Shown here piece after piece: positions 25,173-36,575 of a DNA stretch of 64,000 nt. Location: assembly GCF_001411805.1 (NCBI RefSeq), contig NZ_CP007212.1, forward strand, positions 3,100,001 to 3,164,000, written 5' to 3'. Below the pieces are notes generated by a model. The model saw only the letters and a list, made by a program, of their open reading frames with translations, made no database searches and was not told the origin of the DNA. The stretch's first letter is position 1. Each line of letters opens with the position of its first letter. Source of the stretch: Burkholderia plantarii (GTDB lineage Bacteria > Pseudomonadota > Gammaproteobacteria > Burkholderiales > Burkholderiaceae). The position numbers and the translations under genes are program-made.

Positions 25173-27110
25173 TCAGGCCTCGCGAGCCGCCGGCAGCGTG
25201 ATCGTGACGGTGGTGCCCTGCCACGCGGCGCTTTGCACCCAGATCTCGCCGCGGTGGCGCGTGATTACCGCCTTCACGAAGGCCAGCCCGAGTCCGACGC
25301 CGCTGGTTTCCGGCTGGCCTTCCAGGCGAAAGCGCCGATAACGCTCGAACAAATGCCGCTGCGCTTCAGCGTCGATGCCATAACCGTGATCGCGAATCGT
25401 GCAGCGCACCGCCGCGCGATTGTCGATGATTTCCACCGCGCATTCGACGCGGGTATGCGGCGTGGTGTATTTCACCGCATTGCTCAACAGGTTGATCAGG
25501 GCCCGCGACAGCAATGCGGGGTCGCCGTGGACCATCGCGTCGTCGCGGCGCGGCACGTCGTCGATTTCGATCTGCTTATCGCGCGCGACCGGCCAGATCG
25601 TGTCGCGCGCCTCGTTGAGCAGATCGCTGAGATTGACCGGGATCGATTCGAATTCGCTGGCCTCCGCGCGCGACACCTGCACGAAGCCGTCGGCCATCGC
25701 GAGCGTGTGGCGCGCGAGCTTTTCCACTTTCTCCAGCCGCTGCCGTGCGTCGTCCCCGGTCGCGGACCCGGTCGTGCCGGCGAGCATGATCAGCGAGGTC
25801 AGCGGCGCGCGCATGTCGTGCGAGAACAGCATCAGCATGTCGCTACGCTGGCGCTCCAGCACTTCGCGGCGCGCCTGGGCCTCGCGCAGCATCTCGAACG
25901 CGCGGTACACGCGCACGAGTTCGGGGCCGGCCGCGGCGGGCGGGCGGATCACCGAGACGCTGTCGCCGTCGCCGAGCGCGGCGATGCGCTTGCCGAGCAC
26001 GTCGAGCGGCTTGAGCAGCGCGTTGCGCGCGTCGCGCGCGAACACCAGCAGGATCACGAAGCTCAGCAGCGTCATGGCCACCGACACCACCACCCTGGCC
26101 CGCGCGAGGTCGCGTGACGCCACCGCCTCGCGGCTGGCGATCGCCATCGCGCGGTCGCGCAGCAGCTCGGAGGCACGCAAATACAGCACCGCCTGCCGCG
26201 AGAAGTCGGCCGCGCTCATCCCGTAGATGCCGTCGCGGCCCCGTGCGACGATCGAAGCGGCGAGCGGCATCAGCCCGCCGCCGATCGAGCCGCGCAGCTC
26301 GCGGAAGTCGCGCGCGAGCGGGGCATCGTCGAGATAGGGCTTGACGGTGCTGATGATCATCGCGCGCAGTTCGTCGATCTGGCCGCTGAGGTGCGCGATC
26401 TCCAGCAACGGCTGATCGGCGAGCGGCTGCCGCGCGAACAGCGCGGCGACCAGCTTCGAGCCGAGCCGCCCGGAATATTCGCGCAGATCGCCGGCCTGGC
26501 GCGCCAGGATCACCGCCCCCGCCACGCCGGGATTGTTGCGCGTGAGGCGGATCAGCAGATCGTCGGTCAGCGGCATCAGCGCATCGACGACGGCGAACAT
26601 TTCGGTCTGCAGGTGCCGCAGTTGCGCCGCCTCGCGTTGCGCGGGCGCGCGCGCGGCCAGCGCGTCGACCTCGCGGCGCGCCCGCGCGAGCCGCAGGCCG
26701 ACCGCGTCGATGATCGCCGGCGCGCGTGCCGCCTGCTCGTCGCCGCGCGCGCCCTGCTGCGCGGCGAGCGTGCGAAAGCGCGCCAGTGCCTGGTCGGAGG
26801 CGGCTCGCGCCACCGCCAGTTCGTAGCGCTCGCGCGCGTCGTCGGGCAGCAGGTTGACCAGCAGGTTGTTCATCGGCCCGCGCTCGCTCGACACGATGCT
26901 GGCCGCCACCATCGCGCTGCGCGCCAGCTCGAAGCCCTGCAGGTCGCCGCTGCTCTTGCGGAACCGGTCGACGTTGCCGGCGATGATCGTGGCGCACAGC
27001 AGCGCGATGATCGCCGCGACGATCAGGAATCCGATGCGGATCTTCTGGTAGGTGCCGAGGCGCCGTATCGCCTTCGTCCGGGACCACTTCAGCAGCCGCG
27101 AGCCGGGCAT
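25173..27110 (-). CDS. Sensor histidine kinase (membrane)
   Basis: 645 aa from the ATG at 27110. N-terminal membrane helix (IGFLIVAAIIALLCATIIAG, about 25-45), a long helical periplasmic sensor region (about 50-340), a second membrane helix (VVVSVAMTLLSFVILLVFA), a HAMP-like linker, then HisKA with SHDMRAPLTSLI (phospho-accepting His) and an HATPase_c domain with N box INLLSNAVKYT, G1 DHGYGID and G2 GVGLGLAF. No response regulator is next to it, so it is an orphan kinase whose partner must be elsewhere. It follows the acetate-type symporter genes on the same strand, which may hint at a nutrient signal. Confidence 0.9.
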   Translation of the reverse strand: MPGSRLLKWSRTKAIRRLGTYQKIRIGFLIVAAIIALLCATIIAGNVDRFRKSSGDLQGFELARSAMVAASIVSSERGPMNNLLVNLLPDDARERYELAVARAASDQALARFRTLAAQQGARGDEQAARAPAIIDAVGLRLARARREVDALAARAPAQREAAQLRHLQTEMFAVVDALMPLTDDLLIRLTRNNPGVAGAVILARQAGDLREYSGRLGSKLVAALFARQPLADQPLLEIAHLSGQIDELRAMIISTVKPYLDDAPLARDFRELRGSIGGGLMPLAASIVARGRDGIYGMSAADFSRQAVLYLRASELLRDRAMAIASREAVASRDLARARVVVSVAMTLLSFVILLVFARDARNALLKPLDVLGKRIAALGDGDSVSVIRPPAAAGPELVRVYRAFEMLREAQARREVLERQRSDMLMLFSHDMRAPLTSLIMLAGTTGSATGDDARQRLEKVEKLARHTLAMADGFVQVSRAEASEFESIPVNLSDLLNEARDTIWPVARDKQIEIDDVPRRDDAMVHGDPALLSRALINLLSNAVKYTTPHTRVECAVEIIDNRAAVRCTIRDHGYGIDAEAQRHLFERYRRFRLEGQPETSGVGLGLAFVKAVITRHRGEIWVQSAAWQGTTVTITLPAAREA

Positions 27111-27402
27111 GACGCCGTCCCCCGACGAACCGGGCGGGCCGGGCCGGTCGCGCAGCGGCGACGGCCGCGAGCGCCAGGCGCCGGAAGGCCCGGGCGCGCG
27201 CGCCGCGCGCCGGTCATCACGCCGACCGGCACGCCAACCCGTGCGGCGCCGGCACGCCGTCCGCGCGCCACGCGGCGGCGCCGCGGCGGCACCTTCCTGT
27301 CGTTTTCGGTCAGCTCGTTCATGAAGCGCTCGGCGAATTGCGGATCGACCGGCTGGGCAGGCACCAACCGGCGGCTCGATGCGACCCGAGCCGGGCTCGC
27401 CA
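27089..27402 (-). CDS. Doubtful small ORF overlapping kinase start
   Basis: A 104-codon frame whose stop overlaps the histidine kinase start by 22 bases. The first third reads like protein (QPVDPQFAERFMNELTENDRK) but the rest is Arg/Gly/Pro-rich and could be a by-product of high GC. It could be a short leader gene coupled to the kinase, or noise. Confidence 0.2.
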
Positions 27403-27582
27403 TCACGGCCGCACCGGCATCGGCGCCCGAACCCGGACCGGTGCGCGGCCCGATGCAGCCGGCGCGGCCCGGTTCGGCCCGACGCCGCCACCGCGGCCTG
27501 CCCCGCCGGGGTGTCATCCATCCTGCCGCGCCGGGGTTCGTTTGGCAATCACGGCCCGCCCGGGGGACCAGCGCGCCACCCG
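27403..27582. other. Spacer between symporter and kinase
   Basis: GC-rich spacer; together with the doubtful ORF it makes a 470-base gap between the symporter stop and the kinase start. It contains no clear terminator, so read-through from the symporter genes into the kinase is possible. Confidence 0.4.
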
Positions 27583-29595
27583 TCATGGATGCCGGATGTA
27601 GTCGACCAGCGCGCGGGTGTAGGCGTCGGGCCGCCGGTCCAGCAGGCTCACGCCGATCGCGGCCGCGAAACCGGCCGGCACGCCGAACACGCCCGAGCTG
27701 ATCGGCTCGATGCCGAACCAGGTCGGCCCGGCGAAACCGGTCAGCTGCGTGAACAGCGGATAGGTCGAGAGGATGTAGTAGACGCACACGCCGAGCCCGG
27801 CGACCATGCCGGCCACCGCGCCGCGCGTGGTGGTGCGTTTCCAGAACACCGCGAGCACCAGCACCGGAAAGAAGCTCGAGGCGGCCAGCGAGAACGCCGC
27901 GCCGACCAGGAACAGGATCTTGCCGGTGTTCAGCGACGCGACGTAGGACGCGAGCAGCGCGACGCCGAGCAGCAGCACCTTCGAGATCGTCACGCGGCGC
28001 TGGGCCGTCGCGTCGGGCGCCACCATGTGATAGTAGACGTCGTGCGAGAGCGCGTTGGCGATCGTCAGCAGCAGCCCGTCGGCCGTCGACAGCGCGGCGG
28101 CCAGCGCGCCCGCCGCCACCAGCCCCGACATCACGTAGGGCAGCCCGGCGATCTCGGGCGCGGCCAGCACCACGATGTCGGGCTGCATCTGGATGTCGGA
28201 CCAGTGGACCACGCCATCGCGGATCACGTCCACCACGCCGATCAGGCCCGGCTCGGAATGCTGCCACTGCGTGACCCACGGCGGCAGCGCCGCGAACGGC
28301 TGGCCCACCAGATGCGCGAGAATCTCGAACTTGATCAGCACCGCGAGCACCGGCACGGTCAGGTAGAACAGCGCGATGAAGAACAGCGTCCAGCCGACCG
28401 AGCGCCGCGCGGAGGCCACCGAGGTGGTGGTGTTGTAGCGCGTGAGGATGTGCGGCAGGCTCGCCGTGCCGAGCGACAGGCACAGCAGCAGCGCGAGGAA
28501 GTTGCGTTCGCGCGGGCGCTGCTCGTCGTCGCTCGCGGCGGGGAACGGCACGTGCATCGGCAGCGGTTCGGCCGCGCGCGCGAGCAGCTCGTCGCGCGCC
28601 TGCTCCCACATCACGCGCGCGGCCGCCGGGTCGCGCGGGAACGCCGCCAGCTCGCGCTCGCGCTGGCTGATCTCGCGCAGCGGGCCGTTGCGGCGGCGCA
28701 GCGCGTTCAGCTCGTCGGCGAGATGCGCGCGCGCCTCGGCATACGAGGCCGGCAGCCCGTCGATGCGAGCCTGCAGCGCCGCCGCGCGGTGCCGGAACGC
28801 CTCGCGCACCGCGCGCTCGTCGGGCGAGGCGCGGACCTTCGCCTCGAGCGCCTCGACGCGCGCCATCAGGTGCCCGTAGCTGGCCTGCGGCAGCGGCCCG
28901 AGCCCGTTCTTCCACGCGATCATCGACACCGGGATCAGGAACGCGCTGATCAGGATCACGTACTGCGCGACCTGGGTCCAGGTCACCGCGCGCATCCCGC
29001 CCAGGAACGAGCAGACCAGGATCCCCGCGAGCCCGCAGAAGATCCCGATCGCGAAATCGACGCCGATGAAGCGCGTCGCGATCAGCCCGATGCCCTGGAT
29101 CTGCGCGACCAGATAGACGAACGAGCAGAGGATCGCCGCACCCGCCGCGAGCGCGCGCACCAGCGTGCTCGAATAGCGTGTGCCGAGGAAATCGGGAATC
29201 GTGTAGCGCGCGAGCTTGCGCACGTAGGGGGCCAGCAGGAACGCGACCAGGCAGAAGCCGCCGGTCCAGCCCATCAGGTAGGCCAGCGCGTCGTAGCCGG
29301 TGGCGTAGAGCGAGCCCGCGAGACCGATGAACGAGGCGGCCGACAGCCAGTCCGCGGCGGTCGCCATGCCGTTGAACGCCGACGGCACGCGCCGCCCGGC
29401 CACGTAGTATTCGACCAGGTCCGAGGTGCGCGAAAGCAGCCCGATCACCGCGTAGACGGCGATCGGCACGAACAGGAACACATAGCCGATCCAGACGCCG
29501 GGGCCGGTGGTGCGCTCAATGCGCCAGAGCAGCAGCACGAAGGCGAGGAAGCCGAACGTGTAGCAGGCGTAGGCGCGAATCAGCCGGTGCGTCAT
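27583..29595 (-). CDS. Sodium:solute symporter (SSS family, VC_2705-type)
   Basis: 670 aa, about 13 membrane helices. The family signature regions are DLVEYYVAGRRVPSAFNGMATAADWLSAASF and the helix with GGMRAVTWTQVAQYVIL. Between helices at about residues 240-360 is a long hydrophilic, helical insertion (MARVEALEAKV to SDDEQRPRERN) not needed for the transporter core; the longer VC_2705-like symporters carry an insertion here. The start overlaps the stop of the small DUF4212 gene (ATGA), so the two form one transporter. With acs upstream, acetate or another short-chain acid is the most likely substrate. Confidence 0.9.
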   Translation of the reverse strand: MTHRLIRAYACYTFGFLAFVLLLWRIERTTGPGVWIGYVFLFVPIAVYAVIGLLSRTSDLVEYYVAGRRVPSAFNGMATAADWLSAASFIGLAGSLYATGYDALAYLMGWTGGFCLVAFLLAPYVRKLARYTIPDFLGTRYSSTLVRALAAGAAILCSFVYLVAQIQGIGLIATRFIGVDFAIGIFCGLAGILVCSFLGGMRAVTWTQVAQYVILISAFLIPVSMIAWKNGLGPLPQASYGHLMARVEALEAKVRASPDERAVREAFRHRAAALQARIDGLPASYAEARAHLADELNALRRRNGPLREISQRERELAAFPRDPAAARVMWEQARDELLARAAEPLPMHVPFPAASDDEQRPRERNFLALLLCLSLGTASLPHILTRYNTTTSVASARRSVGWTLFFIALFYLTVPVLAVLIKFEILAHLVGQPFAALPPWVTQWQHSEPGLIGVVDVIRDGVVHWSDIQMQPDIVVLAAPEIAGLPYVMSGLVAAGALAAALSTADGLLLTIANALSHDVYYHMVAPDATAQRRVTISKVLLLGVALLASYVASLNTGKILFLVGAAFSLAASSFFPVLVLAVFWKRTTTRGAVAGMVAGLGVCVYYILSTYPLFTQLTGFAGPTWFGIEPISSGVFGVPAGFAAAIGVSLLDRRPDAYTRALVDYIRHP

Positions 29596-30053
29596 CGGCC
29601 GCCGCCCGTCGGGCCGCTGCCGGGTACGCCGTCGGCTGCGTTGCCGGGCGCACCGCGGGGCTCGCCGCCGCGCCCGGCAGCGGGCGAAGCATGCGCGGCG
29701 TAGGCCGCATAGGCGCGGCGCAGCGCGCGGTCGGCGCGCTGCATCAGCACCACGTAGACGGCGATCAGCAACAGGTAGACGAGGATCGCGCCCTGCGCGC
29801 CGAGGTAGAACGGCAGGCTGAAGCCGGCGAAGCGCAGCACGGCGAGCGCCGGCGCGAAGAACGGCACGAGGAACGACACCGCGAAGCCGATCGTCATCAG
29901 CACCGCGATCAGCGCGAGATTGAAGCGCCAGTAGCGCGCGTGCGCGCGCGCCAGCTCGTCCGGCACGGGCGGCGGCGCGATGCGGTGCGAGGAGGTCGAG
30001 GTCGGCATCGAGGCGGCCGTCGACGCCGGGCGGGAGCGAGTGGGAGCGGGCAT
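29592..30053 (-). CDS. DUF4212 small subunit of sodium:solute symporter
   Basis: 153 aa from the ATG at 30053. Two membrane helices (LALIAVLMTIGFAVSFLVPFF and GAQGAILVYLLLIAVYVVLM) follow ARAHARYWRFNLAL, the hallmark of DUF4212. The family is always found directly before a VC_2705-type symporter and is thought to be its small subunit. The N-terminal 40 residues are Pro/Ser-rich and the C-terminal 35 Gly/Pro-rich, both longer than usual. A later Met (30009) is a possible start. Confidence 0.88.
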   Translation of the reverse strand: MPAPTRSRPASTAASMPTSTSSHRIAPPPVPDELARAHARYWRFNLALIAVLMTIGFAVSFLVPFFAPALAVLRFAGFSLPFYLGAQGAILVYLLLIAVYVVLMQRADRALRRAYAAYAAHASPAAGRGGEPRGAPGNAADGVPGSGPTGGGR

Positions 30054-30066
30054 CCGCTTATCTAAC

Positions 30067-30110
30067 AAAAAAGCCCCCGCGCGGGCAATCGGGATTGCCG
30101 CGCAGGGGCG
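30067..30110 (-). terminator. Terminator downstream of acs
   Basis: On the minus strand a GC-rich imperfect stem (GCCCCTGCGCGGCAAT pairing with ATTGCCCGCGCGGGGGC) is followed by TTTTTTG. It lies between the acs stop and the DUF4212 start, so the symporter genes may need their own promoter or depend on read-through. Confidence 0.75.
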
Positions 30111-30159
30111 CGCCGCCGGGCGAGCGGTGCCACGCCCGCTGAGCGCGGCACCGGCCCGC

Positions 30160-32142
<1,983 letters not shown>

Positions 32143-32514
32143 CGACTACCCCTTGATGAAGGTGAAACTCACTGCATGACGGCGCGCGGATCGCGCACCG
32201 CACACGGCGCGATGAAGCGTGCGCCGTGCCTCCTGAAAGCGCCGCGGCCGGCATCGCGGCGGGCGGCGCATCTTGTGCTGCTGTCTCTTTCTGTTGCGTG
32301 CCGCGCGGCGGGCTCCGCGCCTGGCAAGCGCCCGCCGCCATGCTGCGACGCCACATGAAGCGGCATCCGCGGGCGCGTCAGACACGATAAGCTGCGCAAC
32401 TTACCCGTCACTTACGCATCCTCGAGCACACCGGCCGGCACGCCCGCCGCGCCGGGGGGCCGGCGCCGCGCGGGTCGCTACAATGCTAACTGAACTCAAC
32501 GCCCGGATTCCAGC
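32143..32514. other. Divergent promoter region acs / DMT transporter
   Basis: About 370 bases between divergent genes. It must hold promoters for both. A TACAAT hexamer at about 32479-32484 fits the -10 of the rightward transporter gene. No gene or RNA structure is evident. Confidence 0.5.
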
Positions 32515-33414
32515 TTGAATCGCTACGCTCTCTTTCTGATTCTGTCGATGCTGCTCGTCGGCAGCAACGTCGGTGTCGGCAAGTCCATTGTCGTGGCGAT
32601 GCCCGTCGCCATTCTCGCCACGCTGCGCTTCGTGATCGCCAACGCGGTGCTCTGGCCGCTCTGGCGGCCCTCGAAGATGCGCGCCGTGAGCCGCGCCGAA
32701 TGGCTGAACCTGTTCCTGCAGGCGCTGTTCGGCACGTTCCTGTTCACGCTGCTGATGCTCAACGGCGTGCAGCGCACCAGCGCGGTGGCGGCCGGCGTGA
32801 TCACCAGCACCATCCCCGCCGTGGTCGCGCTGTTCGCGTGGCTGTTCCTGCGCGAGCGCCCCGACGGTCGCGCGCTGCTCTCGATCGCGCTCGCCATCGT
32901 CGGCGTGGTCACCATCAACGTGGTCCACGGCCAGGGCCAGCCGGCCGGCGCGACGCCCGGCTCGCTCGCCGGCAACCTGCTGATCCTCGGCGCGGTGTGC
33001 TGCGAATCGTTCTACGTGATCCTGTCGCGCCGGCTCACCAGGACGCTGCGCGCGCTCGACATCTGCGCCTACACGCACCTGTTCGGCATGCTGCTGATGC
33101 TGCCGCTCGGGTTGCTGGCACTGCCGCATTTCGACTACGCGGCGGTGCCGGCCGGCACCTGGGCGCTCGTCGTCTGGTACGCGCTCGCCGCCAGCATCTT
33201 TTCGTTCACGCTGTGGATGATCGGCATCCGGCATGTACCGGGCAGCCTCGCCGGCGTGTTCAGCGCGGTACTGCCGATCTCGGCCGCGATCTACGGAATC
33301 GCCTTCCTGGGCGAGCGTCCGACGCTCGCGCACGGCTTCGCGCTGGCCTGCGTCGTCACCGGCATCCTGCTCGCGAGCCTGAAGCCGCGCCGCACGCCGA
33401 ACCCGCTGTCCTGA
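32515..33414 (+). CDS. EamA/DMT-family transporter
   Basis: 299 aa from a TTG start (MNRYALFLILSMLL); the next in-frame ATG is 11 codons on and would cut into the first helix. Ten hydrophobic helices in two EamA repeats (LLVGSNVGVGKSIV and ILGAVCCESFYVILSRRL starts), typical of drug/metabolite exporters. Substrate unknown. It stands alone, divergent from acs. Confidence 0.88.
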   Translation: MNRYALFLILSMLLVGSNVGVGKSIVVAMPVAILATLRFVIANAVLWPLWRPSKMRAVSRAEWLNLFLQALFGTFLFTLLMLNGVQRTSAVAAGVITSTIPAVVALFAWLFLRERPDGRALLSIALAIVGVVTINVVHGQGQPAGATPGSLAGNLLILGAVCCESFYVILSRRLTRTLRALDICAYTHLFGMLLMLPLGLLALPHFDYAAVPAGTWALVVWYALAASIFSFTLWMIGIRHVPGSLAGVFSAVLPISAAIYGIAFLGERPTLAHGFALACVVTGILLASLKPRRTPNPLS

Positions 33415-33657
33415 ACGCGCGGCCCGCGGCCAGGCAAGCGCCGGCCACGCGCTTCGTCACCGCCCGCCCTCACCCTCGCTCACGCAGCGGCCACGCGCGC
33501 CGCCGCGACCGACATCGGCCGCGCATCCGCCAATGCCACACCAGGCGCCGCCCGCAGCCGGCCGGGCGCGCCGATGCCGTCCGCCCGGCGGGCACGTTAC
33601 AATAGCGCGCCTTTCCGGCACGTCCCCCCAGACACAAGCGCTCCAAGCCGCCCGACC

Positions 33658-34245
33658 ATGTCCGCTCCGCAGACCGATCCGCATGCCTCGCCCGTTCGCC
33701 GCCGCAAGATGAGGCCGCTCCCGTCCCTCATTTTCATGAGCCGCTGGCTGCAGGTGCCGCTCTATCTGGGCCTGATCGTCGCGCAGGGCATCTACGTCTA
33801 CCTGTTCCTGAAGGAAGTCTGGCACCTGCTCTCGCACGCGACCTCGCTCGACGAGACCAACGTGATGCTGGCCGTGCTGGGGCTGATCGACGTGGTGATG
33901 ATCTCGAACCTGCTGATCATGGTGATCGTGGGCGGCTACGAAACCTTCGTCTCGCGCCTCGGCGTGGAGGGCCACCCCGACGAGCCCGAGTGGCTCGACC
34001 ACGTGAACGCCGGCGTGCTGAAAGTGAAACTGTCGATGGCGCTGATCAGCATTTCGTCGATTCATCTGCTGAAAACCTTCATCGACCCGGACCAGCATTC
34101 GCAGCACGCCATCATGTGGCAGGTGCTGATCCACCTGTCGTTCCTGGTGTCGGCGCTCGTGATGGCGTGGGTCGACCGCCTCACGACGCATACCCATCCG
34201 AAGCATTTCGACGAGGTGCCGCACGCGCCTCGCGAGCCGGCCTGA
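33658..34245 (+). CDS. YqhA/UPF0114 family membrane protein
   Basis: 195 aa from the ATG at 33658. It matches the UPF0114 (TIGR00645) family: FMSRWLQVPLYLGLIVAQGIY, LIDVVMISNLLIMVIVGGYETFVSRL, and WLDHVNAGVLKVKLSMALISISSIHLLK. Three or four inner-membrane helices. Function is not established. A TACAAT hexamer just before 33606 may be its -10 box. Directly upstream of the fumarase gene on the same strand, about 75 bases apart. Confidence 0.9.
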   Translation: MSAPQTDPHASPVRRRKMRPLPSLIFMSRWLQVPLYLGLIVAQGIYVYLFLKEVWHLLSHATSLDETNVMLAVLGLIDVVMISNLLIMVIVGGYETFVSRLGVEGHPDEPEWLDHVNAGVLKVKLSMALISISSIHLLKTFIDPDQHSQHAIMWQVLIHLSFLVSALVMAWVDRLTTHTHPKHFDEVPHAPREPA

Positions 34246-34318
34246 AAACGCCGGCAAGGGCTGGCACCAGACCGGCCCGATGATTTTTTACATGAACAGT
34301 CCCCACTGAGTCACAGCC

Positions 34319-35842
34319 ATGACCGTCATCAAACAGGAAGACCTGATCCAGAGCGTCGCGGATTCGCTCCAGTACATCAGCTATTACCATCCGCTCGACT
34401 ACATCGAGGCGCTCGGCCGCGCCTACGAGGCCGAACAGAGCCCGGCCGCGAAGGACGCGATCGCGCAGATCCTGACCAACAGCCGGATGTGCGCCGAAGG
34501 CCGCCGGCCGATCTGCCAGGACACCGGGATCGTGACGATCTTCGTGAAGGTCGGCATGGACGTGCGCTGGGACGGCGCGACGATGAGCGTGACCGACATG
34601 ATCAACGAGGGCGTGCGCCGCGGCTATACGCATCCCGACAACGTGCTGCGCGCCTCGATCGTCAACCCGCCCGAAGGCGCCCGCAAGAACACCAGGGACA
34701 ACACGCCGGCCGTGATCCACTATGAGATCGTGCCGGGCGACAAGGTCGACGTGCAGGTCGCGGCCAAGGGCGGCGGCTCCGAGAACAAGTCGAAGTTCGT
34801 GATGCTGAACCCGTCCGACTCGATCGTCGACTGGGTGCTCAAGACCGTGCCGACGATGGGCGCCGGCTGGTGCCCGCCGGGCATGCTCGGGATCGGCATC
34901 GGCGGCACCGCCGAGAAGGCGATGCTGATGGCCAAGGAATCGCTGATGGACGCGATCGACATCCAGGACGTCATCAAGCGCGGCCCGAAGGATTGGGCCG
35001 AGGAACTGCGCGTCGAGCTGTATGAAAAGGTCAACGCGCTCGGCATCGGCGCGCAGGGCCTGGGCGGCCTCGCCACCGTGCTCGACGTCAAGATCCTGGC
35101 CGCCCCGACGCACGCGGCCTCGAAGCCCGTCGCAATGATCCCGAACTGCGCGGCCACCCGCCATGCGCACTTCACGCTCGACGGCTCGGGCGTGGCGCGC
35201 CTCGACCCGCCGCCGCTCGACGCCTGGCCGAAGGTGCAGTGGGAGCCGAACACCGAGACCAGCAAGCGCGTCGACCTGAACACGCTGACGCCGCAGGAAG
35301 TGGCGAGCTGGGCGCCGGGCCAGACGCTGCTGCTGTCGGGCAAGATGCTCACGGGCCGCGACGCCGCGCACAAGCGCATCGCCGACATGCTCGCCAAGGG
35401 CGAGTCGCTGCCGGTCGACTTCACGAACCGCGTGATCTACTACGTCGGCCCGGTCGATCCGGTACGCGACGAGGCAGTCGGCCCCGCCGGCCCGACCACG
35501 GCCACCCGCATGGACAAGTTCACCGAGACCATGCTGGCGCAGACCGGCCTGATCTCGATGGTCGGCAAGGCCGAGCGCGGCCCCGTGGCGATCGAGGCGA
35601 TCAAGAAGCACAAGGCGGCCTACCTGATGGCCGTCGGCGGCGCCGCCTACCTGGTGTCGAAGGCGATCCGCAGCGCCAAGGTGCTGGCGTTCGAGGATCT
35701 CGGCATGGAAGCGATCTACGAGTTCGACGTGGTCGACATGCCGGTGACGGTCGCGGTCGATTCGTCGGGCACCTCGGTGCATCAGACCGGCCCGAAGGAA
35801 TGGCAGGCCAGGATCGGCAAGATTCCGGTCGCCACCGCGTGA
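34319..35842 (+). CDS. fumA: Class I fumarate hydratase (iron-sulfur)
   Basis: 507 aa. Interconverts fumarate and malate in the TCA cycle using an oxygen-sensitive [4Fe-4S] cluster. The predicted cluster cysteines lie in RPICQDTGIV, IPNCAATRHAHF and a third at about residue 185 (GWCPPGMLG region). The C-terminal beta domain shows the LSGKMLTGRDAAHKR and GPTTATRMDKF segments. As an iron enzyme it belongs to the group repressed during iron starvation in related species. It ends before a strong terminator. Confidence 0.93.
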   Translation: MTVIKQEDLIQSVADSLQYISYYHPLDYIEALGRAYEAEQSPAAKDAIAQILTNSRMCAEGRRPICQDTGIVTIFVKVGMDVRWDGATMSVTDMINEGVRRGYTHPDNVLRASIVNPPEGARKNTRDNTPAVIHYEIVPGDKVDVQVAAKGGGSENKSKFVMLNPSDSIVDWVLKTVPTMGAGWCPPGMLGIGIGGTAEKAMLMAKESLMDAIDIQDVIKRGPKDWAEELRVELYEKVNALGIGAQGLGGLATVLDVKILAAPTHAASKPVAMIPNCAATRHAHFTLDGSGVARLDPPPLDAWPKVQWEPNTETSKRVDLNTLTPQEVASWAPGQTLLLSGKMLTGRDAAHKRIADMLAKGESLPVDFTNRVIYYVGPVDPVRDEAVGPAGPTTATRMDKFTETMLAQTGLISMVGKAERGPVAIEAIKKHKAAYLMAVGGAAYLVSKAIRSAKVLAFEDLGMEAIYEFDVVDMPVTVAVDSSGTSVHQTGPKEWQARIGKIPVATA

Positions 35843-35902
35843 GCCAGACGCCGAGCGAGACATTATCGCCAATATCATTGCCAGCTGAATAAGAATGATT
35901 TT

Positions 35903-35930
35903 CAGGCCGGATTTCGATCCGGCCTGTTTT
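35903..35930 (+). terminator. Terminator downstream of fumA
   Basis: CAGGCCGGAT (35903-35912), TTCG loop, ATCCGGCCTG (35917-35926), then TTTT. The flanks AGAATGATT and AATCATTCT extend the symmetry outward; the right flank is part of the Fur-like box for bfr. Confidence 0.9.
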
Positions 35931-35932
35931 AC

Positions 35933-35947
35933 TCTTAATCATTCTCA
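35933..35947 (+). promoter_or_regulatory. Fur-like box upstream of bfr
   Basis: TCTTAATCATTCTCA matches the 7-1-7 Fur pattern (TGATAATnATTATCA) at 11 of 14 positions, about 105 bases before bfr. It touches the fumA terminator. Confidence 0.55.
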
Positions 35948-36051
35948 TTAACGCGGAAATCTTTGATTTTCCAATAATTTTGGCTTGGCTTTTGCGGTTC
36001 GAGCGTTTATCTTTCGTGTCCGGAACACCACGATACAAGGACGGAACGGTC

Positions 36052-36528
36052 ATGCAAGGCGACAAGAAAGTTATCGAATTTCTCAACGCGCAGTTGAAGA
36101 ATGAACTCACCGCGATTAATCAGTATTTCCTGCATGCTCGCATGTATCGCCACTGGGGTCTCGAGAAACTCGGCAAGCACGAGTACGACGAGTCGATCGG
36201 CGAAATGAAGCATGCGGACTGGCTGATCGAACGCATTTTCATGCTCGACGGCCTGCCCAACCTGCAGGATCTGCACAAGCTGCTGATCGGCGAGGAAACC
36301 GAGGAAATCCTGAAGTGCGACCTGAAGCTCGAGTACATCGCGCAGGGCACCTGCAAGGACGCGATCGCCTACTGCGAATCCGTGCGTGACTACGTCTCGC
36401 GCGAGATCTTCCAGAAGATCCTCGACGACACCGAAGAGCACATCGACTGGCTCGAAACGCAGATCGACCTGGTCGGCAAGATCGGCATCCAGAACTACCA
36501 GCAGACCATGATGGGCTCGCCGTCCTGA
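36052..36528 (+). CDS. bfr: Bacterioferritin
   Basis: 158 aa from the ATG at 36052 (AAGGA upstream). Stores iron in a 24-subunit shell. Conserved: Glu18, Tyr25, Glu51, Met52 (haem ligand, in EMKHAD), His54, Glu94 and His130. At position 127, where many bacterioferritins have the ferroxidase ligand Glu, this protein reads DDTEEHIDW, with Thr three residues before His130 and Glu at 128 and 129. Only the MurI gene separates it from the ferredoxin Bfd, which releases its iron. Confidence 0.95.
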   Translation: MQGDKKVIEFLNAQLKNELTAINQYFLHARMYRHWGLEKLGKHEYDESIGEMKHADWLIERIFMLDGLPNLQDLHKLLIGEETEEILKCDLKLEYIAQGTCKDAIAYCESVRDYVSREIFQKILDDTEEHIDWLETQIDLVGKIGIQNYQQTMMGSPS

Positions 36529-36575
36529 GTTCGGCGTCGTAATATGGCGGATCGCCATCCGCCGCTTCACCCTCC

